A DNA stretch of 64,000 bases, taken from Desulfurococcales archaeon. Its GTDB lineage: Archaea > Thermoproteota > Thermoprotei_A > Sulfolobales > Desulfurococcaceae. Below are positions 1 to 8,280 of the stretch, one piece after another (within the stretch, counting starts at the first letter, position 1; every line of letters begins with the position of its first letter). The stretch lies in contig JALVYU010000026.1 in NCBI GenBank assembly GCA_027022365.1, positions 62,001-126,000 on the forward strand, in the 5' to 3' direction. Made by a program: the position numbers and the translations under genes. Below the pieces are notes generated by a model that was given only the letters and a program-made list of their open reading frames with translations, did not search any database and was not told where the DNA came from.

Positions 1-244
1 CGACTTCATAGCATCAGGCCAAGGAAAGAGGTACGGGGGATTCATTGTTGCTGGGAAGACAAGCATAACCGCGGAAAAGATTGAGGAATTATCGAGGATT
101 GCAAAATCTCATGGACTAGAGCCTTTAGTGATACTTTATGGACGGGGGGTAACAATTACTGCCGAAGCTCTGGAAAAAGCCAAAGAACTAGGTGTGAAAA
201 TTAGAAGAGTAAGGCCTAGCAGACTGAGTATCAGGATTAAGTGA
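1..244 (+). CDS. C-terminal fragment of unrecognised protein, possibly RecB-like nuclease
   Basis: An open frame enters from the left edge in frame 2 and stops at TGA 242-244. The visible 80 residues have alternating strand/helix character (GGFIVAGKT, LEPLVILYGRGV) and end in a basic tail (KIRRVRPSRLSIRIK). The pattern of a hydrophobic strand, a helix and a second strand followed by a GV-x-IRRV ending resembles the C-terminal half of small archaeal RecB/Hjc-type nuclease-fold proteins. The catalytic part lies outside the window, so this is only a suggestion. Confidence 0.5.
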   Translation, partial: DFIASGQGKRYGGFIVAGKTSITAEKIEELSRIAKSHGLEPLVILYGRGVTITAEALEKAKELGVKIRRVRPSRLSIRIK

Positions 245-353
245 TCAGGAAACACTATTTTAGCAATCTAAACACTACTTTAACGTTGTAAGAAGAATAA
301 ACAAGAATATTTTATCAAATCTATCCACTATAGATCGGAAGAGATGACAACCA

Positions 354-650
354 ATGAACAAAGAAATAATTGATCAATATATTATCTGTAGGGATAATTG
401 CCCACTAAGATTCATTGAAGCGCTCGCTATGAATGGCTTCACAAAAGAAGCACGTGTTGAAAACTGCGATAAACCACACTATCAGAAAATCGTTGTAAGG
501 TTAATTAATGATATGACAGTAGCTAGTGAATGTAGATTTGACGAAGAAGTAAGACAAAGCATGAAAATTATTGGTGTGTACATAGAACTGGCCCGAAAGA
601 ATCGCGCGGCAGAACAGCTAGAAATTCTACGGAAACCAGCAATCGATTAA
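354..650 (+). CDS. Small hypothetical protein (98 aa)
   Basis: ATG start at 354 within an AT-rich leader. The product is a charged, soluble protein of 98 residues with three cysteines in its first 40 residues (ICRDNCP and VENCD) and a helical C-terminal half (MKIIGVYIELARKNRAAEQLEIL). No membrane segment is seen and I do not recognise the family. It stands alone between the truncated left gene and a 217-base gap; codon use looks like that of its neighbours, so I treat it as a real gene of unknown role. Confidence 0.55.
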   Translation: MNKEIIDQYIICRDNCPLRFIEALAMNGFTKEARVENCDKPHYQKIVVRLINDMTVASECRFDEEVRQSMKIIGVYIELARKNRAAEQLEILRKPAID

Positions 651-765
651 TGCAACAATGTTTTATATCAATCTCTTAGAAATATCAATACATTAATTCT
701 AGGGTTCCTAAGATAAAAACTTGAAGGTAAAGCTTGAAAACAATGAATAAAGAATACTAATTTTA

Positions 766-822
766 GTGATGAATGGTATTACCGGCGACCAATTAAAGGG
801 ATGAGCGGGCCCCATTTACTGA
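766..822 (+). ncRNA. Candidate C/D box guide RNA
   Basis: In the gap between two genes the sequence shows a perfect C box (GTGATGA, 766-772), a C'-like element (GGATGAG, 799-805) and a D box (CTGA, 819-822). There is about 13 bases of potential guide before D, and short complementary flanks (TTTTA before C, TAAA after D). Overall length and spacing suit archaeal C/D box sRNAs. The D' box is weak (CGAC at 785-788), so this is a candidate only. Confidence 0.35.
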
Positions 823-867
823 ATAAAGTGTCCATAAAACATGCAATAATCAAGAAATTTTGTACTG

Positions 868-2067
868 GTGATTGGCCTGCGTACCCTTACTGCTGGTATG
901 ATGTTCATTATTCTTGTAGCATTTTTACTCAATACGAGCCTAAATTATGCAGTTGGTCATGAATCTATAGCTATCCATGTAGAACTACTTGATGGTACAC
1001 CATTACCGAATGCAACTATATCGCTTATTCCCAGTAGTGATATTATGCATATCTACACAAACACTACCAATGCATCTGGTGTCTCAGTCTTCAATATACC
1101 GTCACCATTATCGGGTAACCTCAAGATCCATTTAACGATAGAATATAATGTATATGGGATCATCTATGACGGCGAGAAGACTATCGATACTATAACGCAA
1201 AGTAAACATATCATCAATATCATCCTCCCATACACAGTACTTAGCAAGGAAATAAGAATTACTGATGAGTACGGTGAAAACGTATCTGGCCATATAGCTC
1301 TATTATTTAATCATGTACGATTACTTAACGTAAACTTCAGTAATGGCGTAGCATTGATAAGTGGTAGAATGGGTAAACATGTACTCTTATGGTCGAACAA
1401 TACATTGTTTCAGAAAAGATATATGTTATATGTTACTGTCGGCAATACCTCAACAGGCTTTGAAGGAATACCCAGCAATATACATATCGATATAAGGCCT
1501 CCGAGAATTAAGGTGCTAGGAACCACGGGGAGATATTATCCTTCGCTCGGGATAATCCATGTGGAGCTTAAGCTGATTATCAGGGATGGGGTGACAACGT
1601 CTAAGGATACGGTTAAGGCAATAGTATTGTTGAAGCATTGTAGCATGGATGAATGCATATTTAAACCGGGAATCAAAACCTCGTTGGGTGGTCATTATTA
1701 TTCACAGTATATGAACGTCACCATATGGTACAATATTCAGCAAGCATACTTCGCAGGGGAAAAAGTGGCTAACATTAGCTTTATAGTATCAGTAGAGGAT
1801 CCGGGTAATCACTGTGTAGACATCGTTAGACATATTGTTGTACCTTTAAATATGGCTACGTCATCAAATACTTTAAGCTCAGCGAGTCCCCCAATGAGCA
1901 TTCAGAATGGCTCGGCTACTATCATAAGAACAATTAGTGGAGAAAAAGGAACTATAGCTAGTAATGCCAATCTTCTAAACTGGATTATCAGGAACACAGG
2001 TATTATCGTGTCAGTAATGATTGCATTTATTATTCTTATACTTGAAGCTCGCTATCATAGAGAATGA
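868..2067 (+). CDS. Predicted surface protein with signal peptide and C-terminal membrane anchor
   Basis: GTG start. The 399-residue product begins with a hydrophobic signal segment (about residues 5-28), then a beta-rich extracellular region with many N-x-S/T sites (NATISL, NTTNASG, NNTLF). A Ser/Thr-rich stalk (about 330-360) and a single transmembrane anchor near the C-terminus (about 372-393) are followed by a short basic tail. This topology is typical of archaeal envelope or S-layer-associated proteins. Residues 30-75 resemble a carboxypeptidase-regulatory-like beta sandwich (DGTPLPNATISL). Its 3' end overlaps the convergent arfA gene by 32 bases. Function unknown. Confidence 0.65.
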   Translation: MIGLRTLTAGMMFIILVAFLLNTSLNYAVGHESIAIHVELLDGTPLPNATISLIPSSDIMHIYTNTTNASGVSVFNIPSPLSGNLKIHLTIEYNVYGIIYDGEKTIDTITQSKHIINIILPYTVLSKEIRITDEYGENVSGHIALLFNHVRLLNVNFSNGVALISGRMGKHVLLWSNNTLFQKRYMLYVTVGNTSTGFEGIPSNIHIDIRPPRIKVLGTTGRYYPSLGIIHVELKLIIRDGVTTSKDTVKAIVLLKHCSMDECIFKPGIKTSLGGHYYSQYMNVTIWYNIQQAYFAGEKVANISFIVSVEDPGNHCVDIVRHIVVPLNMATSSNTLSSASPPMSIQNGSATIIRTISGEKGTIASNANLLNWIIRNTGIIVSVMIAFIILILEARYHRE

Positions 2068-2746
2068 GGGATCTCCTGTGCCTATTTGTCCTTATATCAC
2101 TTAATGCTTTAGCTGATAGCTCGAGAGCCTTACGTGAATTCAGTGATACGCCTACACCAGCCTTAAGATATGTTGGTAAGAGCTCCAATAGATCATTGAT
2201 GGCATCTGTACTTAATACGGCGATCATATTGTCCCCGCCTAGATAACCCGTAATACCTCCGAGACGAATAGTAGCTCTCGTTATCTCGCTATAAACACTC
2301 ATGATCTTGACATATGTTTCGAACACACTAGTCTGAATGGTTGTTCTCGTTATATTATTGAAATCTATGTGTACTACAGCCAGGGGTTCTTCCTCACCAC
2401 CAATATACACGAGTTTTTCGTCTTCTTTTTCCGCAATTCTGCTTGCCATTAGCTGTGCTGTGAAGGGCCTCTTATGCACTAGTGATACTACCCTCACACC
2501 TTTTGGAGAGAGCGGCTCAATATCTGTCAGTATTTCTTCAAGATCTTTTTCTTTAAAGCCATTACTGAGCGCTATGAAGTAATCGTATCTAACTGGTATG
2601 ACAAAGCCTCCTCTCCTAGAAAACATTCTCTGAAGACTTGAGTAGATATTTGATTGTAGCTCCTGTATCTTCCACTCCCTATCATAGCCTAGTGTCTCCG
2701 TCCACTCCCTGTACTCCAATAATTTTATGAGCGTTATACGGGGCAA
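2036..2746 (-). CDS. arfA: GTP cyclohydrolase III (archaeal riboflavin pathway)
   Basis: The family converts GTP to 2-amino-5-formylamino-6-ribosylaminopyrimidinone phosphate, the first committed step of riboflavin and F420 precursor synthesis in archaea. The 236-residue protein has the two-domain layout of the family: N-terminal LIKLLEYREWTETLG and LQSNIYSSLQRMF, then the second nucleotidyl-cyclase-like half with VVHIDFNNITRTT and ITGYLGGDNMIAVL, including the GGDN turn that aligns with GGD/N metal sites. TTG start at 2746. It is the last gene of the ribB-ribC-ribH-arfA operon, 27 bases after ribH, and overlaps the end of the surface protein gene. Confidence 0.88.
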   Translation of the reverse strand: MPRITLIKLLEYREWTETLGYDREWKIQELQSNIYSSLQRMFSRRGGFVIPVRYDYFIALSNGFKEKDLEEILTDIEPLSPKGVRVVSLVHKRPFTAQLMASRIAEKEDEKLVYIGGEEEPLAVVHIDFNNITRTTIQTSVFETYVKIMSVYSEITRATIRLGGITGYLGGDNMIAVLSTDAINDLLELLPTYLKAGVGVSLNSRKALELSAKALSDIRTNRHRRSLILYDSELQV

Positions 2747-2773
2747 AAGACTCTCTACCTATTCTATACTATT

Positions 2774-3241
2774 TTACTCAACGATGGCGGTCTCGTCAAC
2801 GCTTAGCTCTATTTCGCCGAGTTTCTTTGTCCTTAATATCATCTTCACAACGGCTTCTACGGCTCTTCTGGCATAGTCCTCGATTCTCTCCATTGCCTGC
2901 ATTCTTGTTGCTCCAGGCCCGATTATACCTAGTCCTACTGGTTTCCCATACTCTATCATTAGATCCATCATTTTCCTAGCTGTCTGGCCCGCCACTAATT
3001 CGTCGTGTTTTGTCTCCCCCTGTATGACTGCACCGAGAGCCACTACTCCGTCAAGCTCTTTTCTTTCTAGTAGTTTTTTCACGGCAAACGGTATCTCGTA
3101 TGTCCCGGGAACTTTCACTACGATGGGAACTTTTACGCCTAGGAATTTTGCATGATTTATTGCTTTCTGGAGCATTAGATAAGTTATATCATAGTTGAAT
3201 TCTGCTACGACAATGCCTATCTTTACATCCATTGTAAACAC
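2774..3241 (-). CDS. ribH: 6,7-dimethyl-8-ribityllumazine synthase
   Basis: Condenses 5-amino-6-ribitylaminouracil with 3,4-dihydroxy-2-butanone 4-phosphate to form lumazine. At 155 residues it has the usual family size. Diagnostic motifs are [10 protein letters not shown] near the N-terminus, [32 protein letters not shown] with the catalytic His, and [14 protein letters not shown] where bacterial enzymes have a GVLT-like segment. It starts 5 bases after the ribC stop, supporting translation within one operon. Confidence 0.95.
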   Translation of the reverse strand: MFTMDVKIGIVVAEFNYDITYLMLQKAINHAKFLGVKVPIVVKVPGTYEIPFAVKKLLERKELDGVVALGAVIQGETKHDELVAGQTARKMMDLMIEYGKPVGLGIIGPGATRMQAMERIEDYARRAVEAVVKMILRTKKLGEIELSVDETAIVE

Positions 3242-3246
3242 ACCAC

Positions 3247-3717
3247 CTACATTTTGAGCGGACCTACATCGGGCCTACCTTGTCTAAGGCCTTGCCCAGC
3301 ATATCTTGTAAGTGCTTCTCGTCCATGTCTAATTAGTTTTACAAGATTTAAAGCATGCTCCATCGCCCTGTTCTTAGCGATCTCGAGGAGCTCGTCCGGG
3401 TTATCAGCCTCATCCTCGTGTACTGTCACGTCAATAATGTGCTTACCGGTCATGATCTGGAGGATTATGAGGCCAGTGCTCATAGCTAAGTAGCTGTACT
3501 TATCAACCTGTTTGGCTCCCACCCAGCCCAAAGTTATGACAGCCTCACATCCTTCGTTCATTATAAGATTCCTAGCAGCCACTGGTATGTCTTTGATGCC
3601 GGGAACAGTGTATCTTATTATCTTTGCCTCGGGCAGATTTTCTTGGATAACTTTAATGGCGTATCTCGCCATATCTACCCTTGAAAATGTCGTGTCGACA
3701 ACGCCTATTTTAATCAT
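3247..3717 (-). CDS. ribC: Archaeal-type riboflavin synthase
   Basis: Dismutates two lumazines to riboflavin; the archaeal enzyme is a paralogue of lumazine synthase and unrelated to bacterial RibE. I choose the ATG at 3717 ([16 protein letters not shown]), which gives 156 residues; the frame is open 25 codons further up but that stretch only shadows the end of ribB. Family motifs are [31 protein letters not shown] and [14 protein letters not shown]. The start overlaps the end of ribB by 8 bases, so the two are translationally coupled. Confidence 0.93.
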   Translation of the reverse strand: MIKIGVVDTTFSRVDMARYAIKVIQENLPEAKIIRYTVPGIKDIPVAARNLIMNEGCEAVITLGWVGAKQVDKYSYLAMSTGLIILQIMTGKHIIDVTVHEDEADNPDELLEIAKNRAMEHALNLVKLIRHGREALTRYAGQGLRQGRPDVGPLKM

Positions 3718-4396
3718 ATAGGAAGCCCCTCTTCTCAGCCTCCGTAATGATGTCGAAGCCGTTGATGAAGAGCAGGCCGTTCCTCCTCGCAAATTTTCGT
3801 GCGTCTTCGTAGGGCAGGCTTATTCCCTCAGCAAGCATTTCCGCTATAACCACGCTAGGGGTTAAACCAGTGATCAAGGCTAGGGCTGTTGCGAGCTCCG
3901 TATGTCCCCGCCTATTCGCTATTCCTCTCGATGTTAGTAATGGAACATGTCCTGGAGCGTAGAACTCCCGCTTAAATGTTTCGATCGCTTCTGTACTGAA
4001 GCCCTTATACACTAGTTCTGCAACTTTGTGGAGACGCTTAATTGTTAATGCTTTATCGTTATCATTTATTCCCGTCCTAGTATCAACATGGTTTAGCCAT
4101 ATATTGAAGGCTGGAGGATCGCCGTATCTGGGCCTCTTAACACTAATTTCTCGTAGGACGGGGTGCTTCGATAGAAGCTCGTTCATGAACGGTAATTGAA
4201 GTGTTTCCCTGAACTTACTACCGGATACGAAGCATATCAGTCCTCCGGCGTTTTTCCTCAAATAAGTTATTTTCTTAGAGTCTATTACACCAGCATAGAA
4301 TATCATATCAGTCTCAGCTTCTCTCTCAGCACTATCAAACACTAAGACAGGCTTTCCTGAAAGGAGCTCGTTTCTAACAGCTATCCAATCAACCAA
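3710..4396 (-). CDS. ribB: 3,4-dihydroxy-2-butanone 4-phosphate synthase
   Basis: Makes the four-carbon substrate of lumazine synthase from ribulose 5-phosphate. The acidic Mg-binding loop (VFDSAEREAETDM) and the PGHVPLLTSRG and RRGHTELATALA motifs are present. The frame is open to 4561, but the first 55 residues are low-quality and antisense to the divergent gene. TTG at 4396, preceded by GGTGT, gives the normal archaeal length of about 228 residues. GTG at 4444 is an alternative start. First gene of the riboflavin operon; the ribulose 5-phosphate it uses could come from the hexulose-phosphate route (hps at 6.8 kb). Confidence 0.88.
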   Translation of the reverse strand: MVDWIAVRNELLSGKPVLVFDSAEREAETDMIFYAGVIDSKKITYLRKNAGGLICFVSGSKFRETLQLPFMNELLSKHPVLREISVKRPRYGDPPAFNIWLNHVDTRTGINDNDKALTIKRLHKVAELVYKGFSTEAIETFKREFYAPGHVPLLTSRGIANRRGHTELATALALITGLTPSVVIAEMLAEGISLPYEDARKFARRNGLLFINGFDIITEAEKRGFLYD

Positions 4397-4541
4397 GTCT
4401 AGTACACCATTAGGATTCTGTTCTATAGTGTGTTTAGGGTACACTAATAATAAGGTATTCCTACCAAGATTACTCTTTGGGCGATGAAGATTCCTAGTCC
4501 AGTCCGATGGAGGTGAGGAAGGGATCTCCGGCACAGAGCCC

Positions 4542-5627
4542 TTGATCATAAATCTCGACAAGATACTTATGGGAGAAAACCTGGATGTGATCGAGCATGT
4601 CTATATTCAGATAGAAGACGGTATAATAACGGATATCGAGCAGACATGGTCGCCAGACGGATTAAATATTGGCGGGATCGCTTTACCTCTCCCAGTTAAT
4701 GCACATGTACACTTAAACGACTATGTTGCTCCGGAGTCCTGTATAGGTTATGATCTAGCATCGTTTGTGGGGAGCAAAGGAATAAAGTTACCCATTACAC
4801 GTTTGTTAAGACATAAATTTGTTGATAACCCGCTGGCCAAATCGATCAGTATATACTACGCCTTAGCTGATTTTCAAGAACACAAAGATTATTGTAGAGA
4901 AAACAAGGAGCTCATAGAAAGAAACGGGCCTAGGTACCTCGGGCTTTCCAGACCCTTTAATCCACTTGATACGGTAGAATACGATGATGTAGCAAGGATT
5001 TGCGGTGGTATAGGGATATCGAATCCGCTGAGGATACCTCCATATGTTATGGAAGAAATCTCCCGTCTCTCCCTCATGTATCCAGTCAGTGCGCATGTTA
5101 GCGAAACAAGGCGAATGGAAGATAGGGGTAGTCTTCACTATCTTTTGAATTATAGAGCGAGACTAGTTAGTGTTGTACATGGTATTTTTCTCAAAAAATG
5201 GGAGTTCAGACGGCTGGCAGAAGAAAATATACCGCTCGTGGTCTGCCCACGTAGTAACTTATGGTTTATTGGAAGAACAGCAGACATAGCTACTGCTCTC
5301 AAAGAAGGAGTTACCATAGCTTTGGGTACAGATAATGCAGGCTGTTTCCACCCAGATATCTTTGCCGAGATGGATTTGTTGTTCACAATATATAGAGGGA
5401 ACATCAATGCACGCGAGATTGTCAAGATGGCCTTTACTAATGGTTACAAAGCACTAGGTACATCGCCGAGATTTATAGATGTCAGACAACCAGCTGATAT
5501 GTTAATATTGAGAGAGCCTAGGCTTGCCAAATATTCATGGAACGTGTACGGCTCGATCATTAGAAGAGGTGCTTATTGTGATAAACTCGTTGTACGGGGT
5601 GGGGATATTATAAAGAGTTTTAACTAG
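4542..5627 (+). CDS. Amidohydrolase-superfamily deaminase, possible riboflavin-pathway enzyme
   Basis: A 361-residue COG0402-like metal-dependent hydrolase with TTG start. Residues visible are the HxH site (NAHVHLND, about 53-60), downstream His (SAHVSE and VVHGIF), and the metal-binding Asp (ALGTDNAG, about 261-268). The N-terminal small beta domain (EHVYIQIEDGIITDIE) and its C-terminal return (ADMLILREP) complete the fold. Relatives deaminate cytosine, guanine, adenosine or S-adenosylhomocysteine. It is divergent from and adjacent to the riboflavin operon, so a pyrimidine-deaminase role there is attractive but inferred; the substrate is not determined by sequence. Confidence 0.75.
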   Translation: MIINLDKILMGENLDVIEHVYIQIEDGIITDIEQTWSPDGLNIGGIALPLPVNAHVHLNDYVAPESCIGYDLASFVGSKGIKLPITRLLRHKFVDNPLAKSISIYYALADFQEHKDYCRENKELIERNGPRYLGLSRPFNPLDTVEYDDVARICGGIGISNPLRIPPYVMEEISRLSLMYPVSAHVSETRRMEDRGSLHYLLNYRARLVSVVHGIFLKKWEFRRLAEENIPLVVCPRSNLWFIGRTADIATALKEGVTIALGTDNAGCFHPDIFAEMDLLFTIYRGNINAREIVKMAFTNGYKALGTSPRFIDVRQPADMLILREPRLAKYSWNVYGSIIRRGAYCDKLVVRGGDIIKSFN

Positions 5628-5678
5628 ATAAGACAATACCTTTTCCCCGAATAAATCTAGGCAAAGGGTGTATGCTAA

Positions 5679-6785
5679 TTGTCAACGATACTAGACCCAT
5701 GGGGCCACTTTGCCATAGAGAAATACGAGAAACTCTTCAAACAATTCGGTATTCAGCCCATTGATACTGTTCTAGAAAAGCTCCCCGTTAAACACCATTT
5801 CTTCACGAGAAGAATAGTGTTCGGCCATAGAGATTTCGATAAATGGCTCGACGCCCTCAATCGTGGGGAAAAAGTCGCTGTATTGACGGGTTTCATGCCC
5901 AGCGGCCATACCCATCTAGGACACCTAATGGTTTTCGAAGAGCTAAAATATCTTCAGAGCCTTGGTGTACATGTTAAAATTGTAGTCGCAGATGCGGAAG
6001 CATATGCTGTCAGAAAGCTTGATCGTAGAAAAGTGATCGAGTATGGCTTAGAGTATATACGCCACGCCATAGCATGGGGGCTCGACCCTTCTAAGACCGA
6101 ATTCTATTTCCAGACGAACAATACAACCCCATACTATAGGCTAATCCAGATGTTCTCGAGAAAGATAACGAAGGCCGAGTTCGAGGCCATTTACGGTGAG
6201 GCTAGTCCGGGAAAAATCGTCGCAGCGCTGACACAGGCATCGGACATCCTCCATATGCAACTGAGAGCCTATGGTGGTTACAAACATATCCTTGTGCCAG
6301 TAGGCGCTGATCAAGACCCCCATCTCCGCCTAACAAGAGATCTAGCTGATAGATTTGCACAAGAGCTTGGTCTAAGGAGGCCTGCATCATTCTATCATAA
6401 ATTCATACGTGGCCTCGATGGAAACAAGATGAGCAGCAGCAAATCAGATTTCGCGATCCTCCTATTAGACAAACCCGAGGTAATTAAGAAAAAAGTAATG
6501 ATGGCGCTGACGGGCGGTAGGCCCACGGCTGAAGAGCAGAGGCTTCTCGGCGGCGAGCCAGAGAAGTGTACGATCTATGAGCTATATACATACTTTCTGT
6601 TACGAGACGATGAAGAACTAAAGAAACAGTACGAAAGGTGTAGGAAGGGCGAGATCCTCTGTGGTAAGTGCAAGAAGAACGCGCTAAAACTATTATTAGA
6701 GATGATCAAGACTCATCAGGAGAAATACAGAGAGCTCTTGGAGAGTCAGATTGTCGAAAAACACGTGGATATACCTGATTTCTAA
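5679..6785 (+). CDS. trpS: Tryptophanyl-tRNA synthetase
   Basis: Class I synthetase charging tRNA-Trp. The 368-residue archaeal/eukaryal-type protein carries the HIGH-like signature SGHTHLGHL (about residue 75) and the KMSKS-like loop KMSSSKSDFA (about 246). Between them it has the VPVGADQDPHLRLTRDLA segment typical of TrpRS. TTG start at 5679 with GGTG about ten bases upstream; first residues LDPWGHFAIEKYEKL match the usual N-terminus. It stands 51 bases after the amidohydrolase and converges on hps. Confidence 0.95.
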   Translation: MSTILDPWGHFAIEKYEKLFKQFGIQPIDTVLEKLPVKHHFFTRRIVFGHRDFDKWLDALNRGEKVAVLTGFMPSGHTHLGHLMVFEELKYLQSLGVHVKIVVADAEAYAVRKLDRRKVIEYGLEYIRHAIAWGLDPSKTEFYFQTNNTTPYYRLIQMFSRKITKAEFEAIYGEASPGKIVAALTQASDILHMQLRAYGGYKHILVPVGADQDPHLRLTRDLADRFAQELGLRRPASFYHKFIRGLDGNKMSSSKSDFAILLLDKPEVIKKKVMMALTGGRPTAEEQRLLGGEPEKCTIYELYTYFLLRDDEELKKQYERCRKGEILCGKCKKNALKLLLEMIKTHQEKYRELLESQIVEKHVDIPDF

Positions 6786-6799
6786 GACGTTATCACCCT

Positions 6800-7447
6800 T
6801 CATCCACTTATTTCCTCAACAAGACGTAATGCGACTGATAATGGATCATCAGCCTTCGTTATAGCGGAGCCCACAATTATTATTTCCGCCCCAGCCTCTA
6901 CGAGGGGCTTTGCCTTACCTGGCTTTATGCCTCCAGCTACGGCTACTGTTGCATTTAGCCGAGCTAGTTTCTTTATCTCGTTAACCATATCAGATGCTGT
7001 TATTCCTCTTCTCCTTTGGACATCTATGCCGAGATGATACAGTATTATATCCGCTCCGAGACTGATTACTTCCTCTGCTCGCTTCACCGGATCGGTACAG
7101 TTAATAAGGTCTACCATGACCTGTCCATTGTATCTGCGGGCTGTTTTTACAGCATCGATGATGGTCGAGTCATCAGCTAGTCCAAGCACGGTTACGATAT
7201 CTGCACCTGCTCTAAACATGATTTCGGATTCAAATCCTCCTACGTCCATTGTCTTTGTATCTGCAACCACTTTTGACTGTGTGATTTCTTTCAATAGTTT
7301 TACACTCAATGTCCCCCAGGATTTTATGAGGGGTGTGCCTGCCTCAATCAATAGTTTTTCTCTGTCAAGCTCGGAGGATAAGATGCTTGCAAGCCTTAGG
7401 GCGAAGGAGATGTTATCCGTGTCGAGGGCTACTTGAAGTAATGCCAT
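6800..7447 (-). CDS. hps: 3-hexulose-6-phosphate synthase
   Basis: OMP-decarboxylase superfamily TIM barrel of 215 residues. It interconverts ribulose 5-phosphate plus formaldehyde with hexulose 6-phosphate; in archaea lacking the oxidative pentose pathway the reverse route supplies ribulose 5-phosphate. Signature VVADTKTMDVGG gives the catalytic Asp-x-Lys-x-x-Asp site and AVAGGIKPGKAKPLVEAGA the phosphate site. No phosphohexuloisomerase is fused or adjacent. Divergent from the cyclo-ligase gene, sharing a 56-base gap. The related gene pyrF is decayed elsewhere in this window (55.9 kb). Confidence 0.88.
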   Translation of the reverse strand: MALLQVALDTDNISFALRLASILSSELDREKLLIEAGTPLIKSWGTLSVKLLKEITQSKVVADTKTMDVGGFESEIMFRAGADIVTVLGLADDSTIIDAVKTARRYNGQVMVDLINCTDPVKRAEEVISLGADIILYHLGIDVQRRRGITASDMVNEIKKLARLNATVAVAGGIKPGKAKPLVEAGAEIIIVGSAITKADDPLSVALRLVEEISG

Positions 7448-7503
7448 TTATTCCACCATGCATATCCAATACTATAAAGTGTATTTGAATAGAGCGCCTA
7501 GAA

Positions 7504-8238
7504 GTGATTATCTTGTACAATATCAAGGAGGAAAAGACTAGGCTCCGGCGACTTATATGGGATCTCATGGAGAGAAGGAATATCTCGAGGTTCCCACGAC
7601 CCGTATATGGTAGGATACCTAATTTTGTCGGTGCAGAAGAGGCGGCTAAAAGGGCTTTATCGCTCAGCGAGTGGAGGAGAGCACTGGTTGTAAAGGTTAA
7701 TCCCGATTCTCCTCAGAGGCCGCTCAGAGAACTCGCACTTCAGGAGGGGAAGAAGGTTATAATGGCTACTCCGCGTTTGAGACGGGGATTCATAATGATC
7801 GATCCAGCATTTATCCCAAATTCTATGATCAAGTTTGCATCAACAATTAAGGGTGCATTTAGGCTGGGCAGACTTTTACGCCTAAGAGAGATTCCTCCCA
7901 TTGACCTGATAATTACTGGATGCGTGGCCGTTGATCGGAGAGGAAATAGACTAGGTAAGGGAGGAGGTTATGCAGAAATAGAATATGCCATACTAAGAGA
8001 ACTCGGCGTCATAGATGAAAGCACACCCGTTATTACAACAGTCCACGATATCCAGATAGTTGATCATGTTCCTAGAGAGGAGCATGACTTGACAGTAGAC
8101 ATAATTTTAACGCCAACCAAGACATTGAGAATAGAGCCTAGACCGCCAAAACCAAAGGGGATTTACTGGAACTTATTGGGTGAAAAGAAGGACCTGCCTG
8201 TCATCAAAGAACTGCAACAATTACTCTCTCGGAAATAA
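7504..8238 (+). CDS. 5-formyltetrahydrofolate cyclo-ligase family protein
   Basis: The 244-residue product shows the family's N-terminal helix with a clamp (LRRLIWDLMERRNISRFPRP), a phosphate-binding IMATPRLRRGFIMIDP segment, and the diagnostic GCVAVDRRGNRLGKGGGYAEIEYAIL motif. VPREEHDLTVDIILTPT near the C-terminus is also typical. In bacteria the enzyme converts 5-formyl-THF to methenyl-THF; crenarchaeal homologues may act on other pterins, so the substrate is uncertain. GTG start; divergent from hps, followed 42 bases later by the prenyl synthase. Confidence 0.82.
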   Translation: MIILYNIKEEKTRLRRLIWDLMERRNISRFPRPVYGRIPNFVGAEEAAKRALSLSEWRRALVVKVNPDSPQRPLRELALQEGKKVIMATPRLRRGFIMIDPAFIPNSMIKFASTIKGAFRLGRLLRLREIPPIDLIITGCVAVDRRGNRLGKGGGYAEIEYAILRELGVIDESTPVITTVHDIQIVDHVPREEHDLTVDIILTPTKTLRIEPRPPKPKGIYWNLLGEKKDLPVIKELQQLLSRK

Positions 8239-8280
8239 AACCCTTATTTTGAAACCATAGTTAAGAAAGTAGATAGGTGC

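Noticed and set aside
3718-3792. 25-residue N-terminal extension of riboflavin synthase
   Set aside because: Reads the end of ribB in another frame; homology starts at MIKIGVVD.
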